23,544 nucleotides of DNA from a virus. The DNA lies in IMG/VR virus record IMGVR_UViG_3300048007_000215, positions 1 through 23,544 of that record, one strand, 5' to 3'. Numbering within the stretch: the stretch's first letter is position 1; every line of letters begins with the position of its first letter. Below are positions 1 to 7,728 of the stretch, one piece after another. Made by a program: the position numbers and the translations under genes. A model generated the notes under the pieces. The model was given only the letters and a program-made list of their open reading frames with translations, did no database searches and had not been told where the DNA came from.

Positions 1-1
1 A

Positions 2-61
2 CGGGGGGTCACGCGTTTTTATGGTGTCAAATTTGAATCAGAAGTTAGAGAAATAAAGTAA
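2..61 (+). CDS. C-terminal end of an unknown protein (partial)
   Basis: An open frame enters the window from the left and ends at a TAA one base before the small terminase ATG. Only 19 residues are visible (starting RGVTRFYGV, ending EVREIK). Genes just upstream of small terminase subunits are often HNH endonucleases, but nothing in these residues shows that, so no function is assigned. The tight spacing suggests it is in one operon with the terminase genes. Confidence 0.5.
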   Translation, partial: RGVTRFYGVKFESEVREIK

Positions 62-62
62 A

Positions 63-536
63 ATGGCTAAAGGAAGGAGGCCCGCACCGCAGGCACTAAA
101 GCAAAAAAGAGGCACAGCACGAAAGGACCGAGCCCCAAAAAAGCCCGTAACTACTACGGTAAGCAAGCCTATAAATAAAGCTCCCAGCTTTTTAAAAGCA
201 AAGGGTAAGCTAATGTACGAGCGAAGCGTAAGCCACTTACATAGTATGGGCCTACTAAGTCAAATAGACGATACAGCTCTAGAGCTTTTAGCTATGTCGT
301 ACCAGGAATGGTACAGCGCAGAGCTCAAGCTACAAAAGGAAGGCCGTATATATGAAACCTTCGCGAGCAATGGAGCTAAAGTATTAAAGCCCCACCCGGC
401 CGCAGCTCAAAGCGCGGACGCGTGGCGGCGTATTAGAATGATGCTAATAGAATTTGGTTTAACGCCTGCTAGTAGATCCAAGCTAGAGAGGCCGGAGGGC
501 AGAACTTTAGACATAGACGATATTATAGAAATGTAG
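63..536 (+). CDS. terS: Terminase small subunit, P27-like family
   Basis: Predicted DNA-recognition subunit of the packaging motor; in this family it binds the packaging site and brings the large subunit to the genome. The 157-residue protein has the usual P27-family plan: a basic N-terminus (GRRPAPQALKQKRG, residues 4-17), a helical core with the D..ALE.....Y..W pattern (about 70-83), and the C-terminal signature EFGLTPASRSKLE (130-142). The N-terminal 35 residues are strongly basic and likely disordered. The ATG follows the previous stop by one base, and the large subunit begins four bases after this gene ends. The order and motif make the call firm, although the family is recognised from memory of its pattern rather than a search. 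Confidence 0.9.
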   Translation: MAKGRRPAPQALKQKRGTARKDRAPKKPVTTTVSKPINKAPSFLKAKGKLMYERSVSHLHSMGLLSQIDDTALELLAMSYQEWYSAELKLQKEGRIYETFASNGAKVLKPHPAAAQSADAWRRIRMMLIEFGLTPASRSKLERPEGRTLDIDDIIEM

Positions 537-540
537 CCGA

Positions 541-2088
541 ATGTACGATAAACACAAAGCAGAGAGAGTAATAAAGTTTATAGAGCGCATTACTACGCAT
601 ACGAAAGGAGAGCTAGCGAAGCAGCCCTTTATGCTAGAGCCTTTCCAAAAGCAAGTAATAAGCGATATATTCGGCAACGTGAACGAGGAAGGCTTGCGCA
701 TCACGCGCGAAGCTTTCCTTTTTTGGCCTCGTAAGAATGGTAAAACGAATTTCTTAGCAGCTCTAGGCCTTTACTTATTGGTAGCAGATAACGAGCCCGG
801 CGCGGAAATAATAGTTTGTGCAGCGGACCGGGGCCAGGCTGGAATGATACACGAAATACAGAAGCAAATGGTTTTGCAAAGCCCTTTGCTAATGGATAAG
901 GTAAAGGTATACCGTAACAGCATAGTAGCTAAAGACGGGAGCTTTATACAAGCGCGAAGCGCTGACGCTGATACCGCCCACGGTTATAATGCTCACGCGG
1001 TTTTATTTGACGAGCTGCACAGCCAACCGAATAGGGAACTTTACGACGTAATGAAGACGGCGAGCGGAGCTAGGAGGCAGCCGCTTTTTTTTAGCATATC
1101 TACAGCGGGAACGAATAAGGAGAGTATTTGCTACGAGGTATACGACTACGCTAAAAAGGTTAGAGACGGAGTTATAGAAGATCCTACCTTTTACCCGCAT
1201 ATCTTTGAAGCTGACGAGGAGGACGATATTTATAGCCCTAAGACCTGGAAGAAAGCTAACCCCGGCTTTGGTGTAACTATTAAAGCGGACTATATAGAAG
1301 CGCAAGCTAAGAAAGCTAAAGCTTTGGTAACGTATGAGAATACTTTTAGAAGGTTACACTTGAACCAATGGACTACGAGCGAGGTAAGATGGATAAGCGA
1401 TGAAGATTACCTAAGCTGTAGTAAGGACTATAAAGACTACGAGCTAGAGGGTAGAGACTGCTACGCTGCTTTAGATCTTGCGAGTACTGAGGATTTAACG
1501 GCGCTAGTTTTAATCTTCCCGCCGGTAGAGGAAGACGAGCCTTTTAAAACTATGGTCTATAGCTGGGTAAGTGAGGCGGCAGTAGATAGAAGGAAAGGTA
1601 AGAGCGGAGCGGACTATAATAATTTTATAGCTAGGGAGGAGCTGACAGTAACACCGGGTAACGTAACGGACTACCGCTATATAGAGGACACTATTTACGA
1701 GGTGGCTAGCTTATACAATATCAAGGCTATAGCTTTCGATAGGTGGAATTCCAGCAGCCTTATAGCCGCGTTAGCGGAGGAAGGGCTACCGGTGGAGCCT
1801 TACGGCCAAGGCTTCGCAAGTATGAGCCCAGCTATTAAGCAGTTGGAGATATGGATAAGGAGCGGGCAGATAGCGCATAACGGTAATAGGCTACTGCGGT
1901 GGTGTGTTAGTAATGTGCAGGCTAAAAGTGATCCGGCAGGAAACTTAAAGTTTGACAAAGCTAAGAGCACGGATAAAATAGACGTAGCGCAAGCTTGGGC
2001 TATGGCTGTGGGTATTTGGTTAGTGAAGCATAGAAGCGAGGACCAGGACGGCAGTATATACGACGAGCGGGACCTAATTATATTATAA
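541..2088 (+). CDS. terL: Terminase large subunit (packaging ATPase and nuclease)
   Basis: Packaging motor protein that hydrolyses ATP to drive DNA into the prohead and cuts the concatemer. The 515 residues are full length for the HK97-type Terminase_1 family. The Walker A variant is RKNGKT at 64-69, Walker B is VLFDELH at 154-160 with D157/E158, and the coupling motif STAG is at 187-190. The C-terminal RNase H-like nuclease has acidic residues at D312 (ALDLAST), D400 (FDRW) and D481 (KIDVAQAWAMA). All catalytic positions look intact. Isoleucine is mostly ATA: ten of the first twelve Ile codons. The stop overlaps the next ATG (TAATG), suggesting coupled translation of the following 57-residue protein. 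Confidence 0.96.
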   Translation: MYDKHKAERVIKFIERITTHTKGELAKQPFMLEPFQKQVISDIFGNVNEEGLRITREAFLFWPRKNGKTNFLAALGLYLLVADNEPGAEIIVCAADRGQAGMIHEIQKQMVLQSPLLMDKVKVYRNSIVAKDGSFIQARSADADTAHGYNAHAVLFDELHSQPNRELYDVMKTASGARRQPLFFSISTAGTNKESICYEVYDYAKKVRDGVIEDPTFYPHIFEADEEDDIYSPKTWKKANPGFGVTIKADYIEAQAKKAKALVTYENTFRRLHLNQWTTSEVRWISDEDYLSCSKDYKDYELEGRDCYAALDLASTEDLTALVLIFPPVEEDEPFKTMVYSWVSEAAVDRRKGKSGADYNNFIAREELTVTPGNVTDYRYIEDTIYEVASLYNIKAIAFDRWNSSSLIAALAEEGLPVEPYGQGFASMSPAIKQLEIWIRSGQIAHNGNRLLRWCVSNVQAKSDPAGNLKFDKAKSTDKIDVAQAWAMAVGIWLVKHRSEDQDGSIYDERDLIIL

Positions 2089-2261
2089 TGACGGTAGAGG
2101 AAGCAAAAAAGCTAACTTTTTTTTTAATGGATAAAAAAATAGTAGCCTTTCCGCAGGTCAGTAATGGCGGGGCTTGCGTTAATATATTGGTAGAGGGAGA
2201 ATGTTATACCCTAAAAAAAAATGCAAATTTTTACGGGAAAACTTGCGGGGAAAGAAAATAG
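2088..2261 (+). CDS. Hypothetical 57-residue protein
   Basis: Small ORF whose ATG overlaps the TerL stop (TAATG). The product begins MTVEEAKKLTFFLMDKK and contains three cysteines (about 30, 39 and 53). It is predicted to be a small soluble protein with a short helix followed by beta strands. No family is recognised. The stop-start overlap with TerL is the main support for it being real. It precedes a candidate promoter that overlaps its last codons, so it may be the tail of the terminase transcript rather than a member of the next cassette. Confidence 0.6.
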   Translation: MTVEEAKKLTFFLMDKKIVAFPQVSNGGACVNILVEGECYTLKKNANFYGKTCGERK

Positions 2262-2272
2262 CCGTATATTTA
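2242..2272 (+). promoter_or_regulatory. Candidate Bacteroidota-type promoter for the small-gene cassette
   Basis: A TTG at 2243-2245 (-33 element) is separated by 19 bases from TATATTTA at 2265-2272, one mismatch from the Bacteroidota -7 element TAnnTTTG. The spacing is within the known range. A purine- and AAC-rich leader without a Shine-Dalgarno sequence leads to the ATG at 2312. The motif match is seen; promoter activity is inferred. Confidence 0.5.
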
Positions 2273-2311
2273 CACCAGTAATAACAACAACTACTACTAA
2301 ATACTAGTAAA

Positions 2312-2515
2312 ATGCAACAAGGCAAAACATTAACAACCCAGCAAACAGTAGGAACTACTTATAAGAGCGTAGTAAATGTATACTGGTTTTGCGACGAAGA
2401 ACTAGGTATTTACTCAAAAACTTATACTAATCATTACGGAGAAGATGTAACAAAGTTTTATAATTCCTCTAAAGCTGTTACAACTGCTTACAAAAGAGCA
2501 TTAAAAAAAATATAA
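2312..2515 (+). CDS. Hypothetical 67-residue protein
   Basis: First gene after the candidate promoter, and probably first of a run of five translationally linked small genes. The product is rich in Thr, Tyr and Lys (QQGKTLTTQQTVGTTYKS near the start) with a central VYWFCDEE segment and a basic C-terminus, consistent with a small beta-rich soluble protein. No family is recognised. Its stop overlaps the next ATG (TAATG). Its A-rich, AAC-repeat leader (2280-2311) is typical of Bacteroidota initiation regions that lack Shine-Dalgarno sites. Confidence 0.7.
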   Translation: MQQGKTLTTQQTVGTTYKSVVNVYWFCDEELGIYSKTYTNHYGEDVTKFYNSSKAVTTAYKRALKKI

Positions 2516-2718
2516 TGCAAGACTGGCAAAATCAGCTACTATATAAAGAGGGCTTTATGAAACTAAAGAGAGTAATACAATACGCCGGCGCTGAGATCTT
2601 AGAGACTCAGCCCGGCTCTTTTACCGCCTTACCGAATACACCAAGCTTCTACGGAAGCCGCAAGTTTAACAGCTTAGAGAAAGCTAAATTTTATTTAAAG
2701 CAATGGCAAAGAAAGTAA
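2515..2718 (+). CDS. Hypothetical 67-residue protein
   Basis: Second gene of the small cassette, starting inside the stop of the previous gene (TAATG). The sequence begins MQDWQNQLLYKEGFMKLKRV. A later in-frame ATG at residue 15 could be an alternative start giving a 53-residue protein. The C-terminal part (SLEKAKFYLKQWQRK) looks like an amphipathic basic helix. No family is recognised. The following gene begins 16 bases before this one ends, so the two are probably co-translated. Confidence 0.65.
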   Translation: MQDWQNQLLYKEGFMKLKRVIQYAGAEILETQPGSFTALPNTPSFYGSRKFNSLEKAKFYLKQWQRK

Positions 2719-2852
2719 TAACCCAGGACCAAAAGGACGCAAGGGCGCTCTTAATCGTAGTAGCTAGCGGGCTGCTATTCTTCCCAGCTATGAACCTACT
2801 ACTTAAAGCTATGAGCTTTATACAGTACATTTTTTTAGGCTATGTCTACTAA
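2703..2852 (+). CDS. Small single-pass membrane protein (49 residues)
   Basis: ATG-started ORF overlapping the end of the preceding gene by 16 bases and the next gene by 11. A charged N-terminus (AKKVITQDQKDAR) is followed by a hydrophobic stretch from about residue 15 to 34 (LLIVVASGLLFFPAMNLLLK) and a second, weaker hydrophobic end rich in Phe/Tyr. It is therefore a predicted inner-membrane protein, perhaps with a re-entrant second segment. No homology is recognised. Tiny membrane proteins between terminase and portal are not part of the standard head module, so an accessory role (for example host interference) is possible but unproven. Confidence 0.6.
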   Translation: MAKKVITQDQKDARALLIVVASGLLFFPAMNLLLKAMSFIQYIFLGYVY

Positions 2853-2964
2853 GATAGGTTACTACTGCGAAGCTTGCGCTATTTATACGGAAGCTGGAGA
2901 AGATCCGCAGGCCTGCGCCGCTTGCATAGAAAAGGAATACGAAAACGCTATATTATTTATATGA
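2842..2964 (+). CDS. 40-residue four-cysteine (zinc-ribbon-like) protein
   Basis: Tiny ORF overlapping the previous gene by 11 bases and the next gene by 4 (ATGA). Its sequence contains two CxxC pairs, C9-x2-C12 and C25-x2-C28, separated by 12 residues, the arrangement of a small treble-clef or zinc-ribbon knuckle. Zinc binding is inferred from cysteine spacing only. It is read in a different frame from the overlapping neighbours, and the cysteine pattern together with the chained overlaps argues that it is a real gene. It could bind nucleic acid or a host protein; no specific function can be given. Confidence 0.6.
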   Translation: MSTKIGYYCEACAIYTEAGEDPQACAACIEKEYENAILFI

Positions 2965-3137
2965 GAATCATTTTAGTAGAATCTAAGAGCTCTAGAAGGG
3001 TAGAAGGCTTTAGGACACTTACCAAAGCTTGCAAGGCCTTAAACTTAAACTACAGTACTTTAACCAAGGTTATAAACTCCAAGTGCAACTACTACGAGAA
3101 CGACCGCTTTAAAATTACTAGGCTCCCTATACAATAA
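2961..3137 (+). CDS. Small helix-turn-helix-like protein (58 residues)
   Basis: Chosen start is the ATG at 2961, which overlaps the preceding stop as ATGA; the same frame is open further upstream to a TTG at 2874, but that would run through the four-cysteine gene. The core TLTKACKALNLNYSTLTKVIN (residues 19-39, read as TLTKACKALNLN then YSTLTKVIN) resembles the short helix-turn-helix seen in NUMOD1-type DNA-binding modules of homing endonucleases and in small regulators. The N-terminus is a beta strand (RIILVES). It may be a freestanding DNA-binding protein that regulates the cassette or the portal promoter 38 bases downstream. The fold call is by pattern only. Confidence 0.6.
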   Translation: MRIILVESKSSRRVEGFRTLTKACKALNLNYSTLTKVINSKCNYYENDRFKITRLPIQ

Positions 3138-3174
3138 AAAACGCAACCAAACAAGAAGTAAAGACTTTTTTTTG

Positions 3175-3182
3175 TATATTTG
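3175..3182 (+). promoter_or_regulatory. Candidate -7 element ahead of the portal gene
   Basis: TATATTTG, followed by C, is a perfect match to the Bacteroidota -7 element TAnnTTTG and sits 24 bases before the portal start codon in a 68-base gap between genes. I see no clear TTTG at the expected -33 position, so the promoter is incomplete by consensus. If used, the leader would be very short (roughly 15 bases). Confidence 0.45.
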
Positions 3183-3205
3183 CATAAAGTATACACTTCT
3201 AAGTT

Positions 3206-4426
3206 TTGGCAGAAAATAAAAACCCTGGGCTACTAGCCCGCTTATTTAGAAGCTCCCCGGAAAACCCCAGCACTAGTTTAGCTAATCCTGCTGCGTGGCT
3301 TACGGGGCTTTTTGGTACTAGCAAAACGGGAGTACAAGTAAGCGAAGACAACGCGCTAACCTTTAGCGCTGTTTATGCAGCCGTAAGGATCATAAGCGAA
3401 ACGATAGCTAGCATTCCTCTAAACGTATATAAAGCGGACGGAGAAACCCGCGTAAAAGCTATAGGCCATCCAATACAAAAGCTATTAGCAGAGCAGCCAA
3501 ATAGCGTGAGCTCTACCTTTACTTTTCGGGAATGTATGGCGGCTAACTTGGTGCTTCACGGCAACAGCTACGCAAAGATAGAAATGAACGGAGCCGGCAG
3601 GCCCGTATCTTTAACGCCTCTTAATCCTTTACTAGTAGAGGTTAAAATAGTAGACGGCGAAAAGGTCTATATATTCGATAAAAAGCACACGTACCTAGAT
3701 TACGAAGTATTACACTTTGTAGGGTTAAGCTTTAACGGCCTAACGGGTAAGAGCCCTATAACGGTAGCACGCGAAGCCGTAGCTATTGGGCTAGCGGCCC
3801 AAGAGTACGGCGCACGCTTCTACTCTAATGGCGCAAATACTGGCGGGGTTATTACGGCTCCCGGTAGATTGGATAACGAAATAATAAAGAGACTAAAAGC
3901 AAGCTGGAACCGAGCGCAAGCAGGTAACGCTAACGCGCACTCTACGGCTATCCTTGAAGAAGGTATGAAGTACGAGAAAATAGGACTAGATCCGGAGGCG
4001 GCCCAGTTCTTACAGTCTCGTAAATTCCAAGTAAACGAAATAGCTAGAATCTTTAGAATACCTCCGAGCTACTTAGCGGACCTTGAGAACTCAAGCACTA
4101 GAGCTAACGTAGAACAGCAAAGTATAGTATTCGTTAGGGACTGTCTACAGCCTTACGTTAGGCGTATGGAGGTAGAGCTAAACCGTAAGCTATTTAGAGA
4201 GGACGAGAGTAACTACTACGCTTACTTTACCCTAGAGGGTTTAATGCGAGGGGACCAAAAGGCAAGGTATGAAGCTTACGCTACTGCCCGACAATGGGGC
4301 TGGCTATCGGTAAATGATATTAGGGACCTAGAGAACCTAAACCCGGTAGAGGGTGGAGACATTTACCTACAGCCTTTAAATATGGTCCAAAGCGGACAAG
4401 ATAATACTAACGTAGACGCTGACTAA
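3206..4426 (+). CDS. Portal protein, HK97 family
   Basis: Dodecameric ring at the capsid vertex through which DNA enters and leaves. The 406-residue length fits HK97-type portals. The N-terminal signature FSAVYAAVRIISETIASIPL (53-72) is diagnostic, and the C-terminal clip/wing part contains IPPSYL and a STRANVEQQ segment (around 283-305), both typical of the family. The start is an unusual TTG: there is an in-frame TAA six bases upstream and the first in-frame ATG lies more than 110 codons in, within conserved sequence. It stops immediately before the ATG of the protease gene, so the two are adjacent in one operon. Confidence 0.94.
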   Translation: MAENKNPGLLARLFRSSPENPSTSLANPAAWLTGLFGTSKTGVQVSEDNALTFSAVYAAVRIISETIASIPLNVYKADGETRVKAIGHPIQKLLAEQPNSVSSTFTFRECMAANLVLHGNSYAKIEMNGAGRPVSLTPLNPLLVEVKIVDGEKVYIFDKKHTYLDYEVLHFVGLSFNGLTGKSPITVAREAVAIGLAAQEYGARFYSNGANTGGVITAPGRLDNEIIKRLKASWNRAQAGNANAHSTAILEEGMKYEKIGLDPEAAQFLQSRKFQVNEIARIFRIPPSYLADLENSSTRANVEQQSIVFVRDCLQPYVRRMEVELNRKLFREDESNYYAYFTLEGLMRGDQKARYEAYATARQWGWLSVNDIRDLENLNPVEGGDIYLQPLNMVQSGQDNTNVDAD

Positions 4427-5716
4427 ATGCCCTGGACCGACTACCCACAAGCTGCCGTAGATAACGCTAAGAGAGCTCTAAAGATCCGAGAGGATGAAGG
4501 GACCGACTGCGGTACGCCGGTAGGCTGGGAATCTGCCCGCATTATAGCTAATAAAGAAGCTATAACGGAGCAGCGCTTACCAAGGGTTTACAGCTTTTTA
4601 TCTAGAGCTAAAGTTTACGACCAAGGCAATTTTAAAGACGAGGACGGTAAGCAAATCTGCGGCTCTATAATGTACGCAGCTTGGGGCGGTGATGAAATGC
4701 ACCGCTGGGCAGAAAGAACCTTAAACAATATGAAAGAAGAAAAAAGCGAGCGCCATATAAAGAAGGTAGAAGAAACAGCTACCGAAATTATTATAACCTA
4801 CGGCAAATCCGAACCAATGGAGGAAGCCGGCTATAAGGAAGACGAGGACCGAGCGGAACCCGACGAGGTAAACGTAGGGGACTTCGTAAGCTGGAACAGC
4901 TCCGGAGGACGTAGCCAAGGGGTTATAGTAGAAGTAGAGCGTAACGGACAAATAGAAGCAGACAGCGGTTTTAAAGTAAACGGTAACGAGGAAGATCCCG
5001 CAGCGCTTATAAGTGTTTACGAATACGATAGCGAGGAGCAAGCTTTTACCGAGCGTAAACCGCCTCTAAAAGTAGCGCACCTATTCAGCACGTTAACGAA
5101 AGTAGACGGCGCAGAGGTACGCAGTAAAGAGAACCTAGTAGAGCAAAGAAGCTACAACAGCGAAACGAGAGCTGTAGAGGGCAGAACGGTAGAAGGTTAC
5201 GCTAGTGTGTTTAATTCAATGAGCGAGGACTTAGGAGGCTTTAGGGAGATCATACTACCAGGAGCTTTTAAGAATGCTCTTAACGACGATATACGAGCGC
5301 TCTATAACCACGATAGTAACTACTTGCTAGCTAGAACTGCTAGCGGTACGTTAGAAGTTAAGGAGGACGATAAAGGCCTTTACTATAGGTTTGAGATGCC
5401 TAACACTAGCTACGGTAACGACTTACTGGAGCTTTACAAAAGAGGAGATTTAACGCAGTCTAGCTTTGGCTTTACTGTAGATAAAGATAGCTGGCGCTTA
5501 GAGGAAGGCCAGCACGTAAGATATATAGAGAGCGTAAGCTCCCTATTTGACGTTTCTGCCGTAGTTTACCCGGCATACGTACAAGCCTCAAGCGGACTAC
5601 GCAGCGCCGAGCCTAACGGCGAAGGCGAAGCGGAGGAAGCGAGAGAGACACCTAAAGAGGAGGTAAACTTGAATTTATATAATGCTTTAATTAAACTAGC
5701 TAAAAATGAACGCTAA
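4427..5716 (+). CDS. Prohead protease (S78/U35) fused to two N-terminal domains
   Basis: Capsid-maturation serine protease that digests scaffold inside the prohead. The peptidase lies at about 235-392: VEGYASVFN (255-263), H295 in ALYNHDSN, the SSFGF motif with S345/S346, and the SLFDVSAVVYPAY segment (372-384). Ahead of it are two domains. The first (about 1-102: DYPQAAVDNAKRAL, CGTPVGW, YSFLSRA, YAAWGGDEMHRWA) matches a small helical module I know from other phage capsid-maturation proteins. The second (about 147-226: VGDFVSWNSSGGRSQGVI, DPAALISVY, FSTLTKV) resembles the HVA1-type Tudor/SH3 domain also found in phage protease polyproteins. The linker 103-146 is highly charged. The gene overlaps the capsid gene by 11 bases. 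Confidence 0.9.
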   Translation: MPWTDYPQAAVDNAKRALKIREDEGTDCGTPVGWESARIIANKEAITEQRLPRVYSFLSRAKVYDQGNFKDEDGKQICGSIMYAAWGGDEMHRWAERTLNNMKEEKSERHIKKVEETATEIIITYGKSEPMEEAGYKEDEDRAEPDEVNVGDFVSWNSSGGRSQGVIVEVERNGQIEADSGFKVNGNEEDPAALISVYEYDSEEQAFTERKPPLKVAHLFSTLTKVDGAEVRSKENLVEQRSYNSETRAVEGRTVEGYASVFNSMSEDLGGFREIILPGAFKNALNDDIRALYNHDSNYLLARTASGTLEVKEDDKGLYYRFEMPNTSYGNDLLELYKRGDLTQSSFGFTVDKDSWRLEEGQHVRYIESVSSLFDVSAVVYPAYVQASSGLRSAEPNGEGEAEEARETPKEEVNLNLYNALIKLAKNER

Positions 5717-6935
5717 ACAATTGCGCGAAAAGCGCGCTGCTCTTATTGAGCAAATGCAAGGAATGGTAGCGGCTGCTAAAGCAGAAGGCCGTAACCTTTC
5801 AAACGAGGAGAACGAAAAGTTCGACACTATTAATAACGAAGTAGACGAGCTCCGCGCTTCTGCTACTCGTATCGAAAGAGCCGAAGAACTTAAAAAAGAA
5901 CTAGCTTCTAAAGCTGACGAGGTACGCGAAAGCGCAGCTCCTGCTAAAGTAGAAGCTCGCGACGCTTTTAACGCTTACTTACGTAAGGGTATTAACGGCT
6001 TGAACGCAGCAGAGGCTCGCGCTATTCAAGAGTTACGCGGAACTGATACGCAGATTACTACTACTGACGGTTTAGGCGGTTTCTTAGTACCGGAGAACTG
6101 GAGCGACTTTATAAGCGCTACCGAGTTATTTAAATCGGACATCGAGCAAGTAGCTACTGTTATCCGCACGGCAAACGGCCAAGCGTTTAACTTACCTGCT
6201 AACGATGACACTAGCGTAGTAGCTGCTATCTTAGGAGAGGGTACTGCTGCAACTGTTAGCGATATGACTTTTACTAATGTTAAATTTGAGCCGTTTACTT
6301 ACGGTTCGGGCTTGGTAAAAGTTTCTAACCAATTGATGAGCGATAACGCTTTTGACTTGGCTAGCTTCGTAGGTGGCCAATTGGCTAACCGCTTAAAGAG
6401 AGGTATTAACGCAGACCTTACTACTGGTGCTGATGTTGTAGGACCTCCGGCAGTTTCTAAACCTCAAGGTATAGTAACTGGATCTACTCAAGGTAAGCTC
6501 TTAACTTCAAATTCAGCTATTACGTTGAGTGAGGTAATGGACTTATTTTATAGTGTAGATGCTTCTTACCGTAACGCTCCAGGCGCTGGGTTTATGATGA
6601 ATTCTAGCACAGCTAAAGCTATTAGAATTCTAGGCTTTTCGCAAACAAATGACTTCCCTTCGTATGTGCCGGGAATGAGCGTAGGAGAGCCGGATATGCT
6701 TTTTGGTAAGCCAGTATATATTAACGAAGATATGGCTTCAATTGGTGCTGATGCTAAAGTAATTTTATTCGGTGACCTTTCGCAGTACTACATCCACGAA
6801 GCGGGCGGCGTACAGATTTTAAGACTTTCTGAAAGGTTCGCAGATTCCCTCTCAACGGGCTTCATCGGCTACCGACGTATCGACGCTAACGTACTACAAG
6901 GCAGCGCTATTAAGCACCTAGTAATGGGCTCTTAA
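5706..6935 (+). CDS. Major capsid protein, HK97 fold, with N-terminal delta (scaffold) domain
   Basis: Main shell protein. Residues 1 to about 80 are charged, helical and coiled-coil-like (LREKRAALIEQMQGM, then NEENEKFDTINNEVDELR), the features of an HK97 delta domain that acts as internal scaffold and is removed by the protease encoded just upstream. The capsid body begins around residue 112 (TDTQITTTDGLGGFLVPENW), followed by the usual EGTAATVSDMTF, KVSNQLM and LFGKPVYINEDM segments. The cleavage point is not determinable from sequence alone but probably lies between 85 and 120. The 11-base overlap with the protease gene suggests coupled translation. At 409 residues it is normal for the family. 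Confidence 0.93.
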   Translation: MNAKQLREKRAALIEQMQGMVAAAKAEGRNLSNEENEKFDTINNEVDELRASATRIERAEELKKELASKADEVRESAAPAKVEARDAFNAYLRKGINGLNAAEARAIQELRGTDTQITTTDGLGGFLVPENWSDFISATELFKSDIEQVATVIRTANGQAFNLPANDDTSVVAAILGEGTAATVSDMTFTNVKFEPFTYGSGLVKVSNQLMSDNAFDLASFVGGQLANRLKRGINADLTTGADVVGPPAVSKPQGIVTGSTQGKLLTSNSAITLSEVMDLFYSVDASYRNAPGAGFMMNSSTAKAIRILGFSQTNDFPSYVPGMSVGEPDMLFGKPVYINEDMASIGADAKVILFGDLSQYYIHEAGGVQILRLSERFADSLSTGFIGYRRIDANVLQGSAIKHLVMGS

Positions 6936-6937
6936 TA

Positions 6938-7138
6938 ATGAAGGTTATTTTCAACCAAGCTATAGCAGGGGCAGGCTTCCACTACCGTAAGGGGCAGGTG
7001 GAAGTGCTGCCTACTGCGGTAGCTCAAGACTTCTTAAACGCTGGCTTTTGTTCTGTAGTAGAAGAAAAGAAAGCGGCTAAAGCTGAAAGAGCAGTAAGCA
7101 AAAAGACCACAAAAAGAACAACCCGTAAAGCTAAGTAA
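6938..7138 (+). CDS. Small basic-tailed protein next to capsid
   Basis: A 66-residue protein with an N-terminal beta-rich half (MKVIFNQAIAGAGFHYRKGQ) containing the pattern G..Y..G....V......A...L.aG, and a C-terminal half that is almost entirely Lys, Arg, Ala and Thr. The fold half resembles the 62-residue protein at 8969-9157. No function is established; a capsid-associated or DNA-contacting role for the basic tail is conceivable. It starts two bases after the capsid stop and its own stop overlaps the next ATG (TAATG), which supports expression in the head operon. Confidence 0.75.
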   Translation: MKVIFNQAIAGAGFHYRKGQVEVLPTAVAQDFLNAGFCSVVEEKKAAKAERAVSKKTTKRTTRKAK

Positions 7139-7728
7139 TGAGCTACAGTATAGTAACCCCAGCAACTTTAAAAGCTTTAACCGTACAAGAGGTTAAGGAC
7201 TATTTACGCGTAGACTCTAGCGACGAGGACACTCTACTAGGGGTACTTATTGAAGCTTCCACACAAATAGCGGAGCACTACTTAGGGCGGTTCTTATTGA
7301 CTACGGTTATAGATGAATTTTACGATTTCTTCCCGGTGTATAAAACGGGAGTAGATCCGTTCCAAGGGGACAAAAATATAATCTATTTAAGTAGAGGACC
7401 AGTACAAAGCGTAGCTAGTGTTAAGTATGTAGACGGCAGCGGAGTAGAGCAGACCGTAACAGCTAGCGACTACAATACCGACCTAGTAAGCGAGCCGGGG
7501 CGTATAATGCCGGACCAAGGCTGGCAAGCTACAAAGGACACGGTAAACGCTGTTATTATTCGTTATACCTGCGGCTATACTCAAGCTTCGGACGTACCGG
7601 CTAATATTAAGATGGCTATGCTTTTGATTATTGGAGAAATGTACGAGAAGCGAGTAGATAGCGTACACCGCTTACCTACAGCTAGCGAGTACTTACTAAA
7701 CCCGTTTAGAGTTTTCCGCTTTGATTGA
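7138..7728 (+). CDS. Head-tail connector (adaptor), gp6/gp15-like
   Basis: Predicted ring protein docking on the portal. The 196-residue sequence begins with the family pattern LTVQEVKDYLRVDSSDEDTL, followed by helical LIEASTQIAEHYLGR, and ends with a helix-rich C-terminus (ANIKMAMLLIIGEMYEKR) that in this family packs against the portal. The order portal, protease, capsid, connector supports the call. Its last eight bases overlap the next gene, which begins at a TTG inside it. Confidence 0.87.
   Translation: MSYSIVTPATLKALTVQEVKDYLRVDSSDEDTLLGVLIEASTQIAEHYLGRFLLTTVIDEFYDFFPVYKTGVDPFQGDKNIIYLSRGPVQSVASVKYVDGSGVEQTVTASDYNTDLVSEPGRIMPDQGWQATKDTVNAVIIRYTCGYTQASDVPANIKMAMLLIIGEMYEKRVDSVHRLPTASEYLLNPFRVFRFD

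Noticed and set aside
2874-2960. Upstream extension of the helix-turn-helix-like gene from a TTG
   Set aside because: The upstream segment is basic, low in pattern and overlaps almost all of the four-cysteine gene in another frame; the ATGA start at 2961 fits the overlap style of the cassette.
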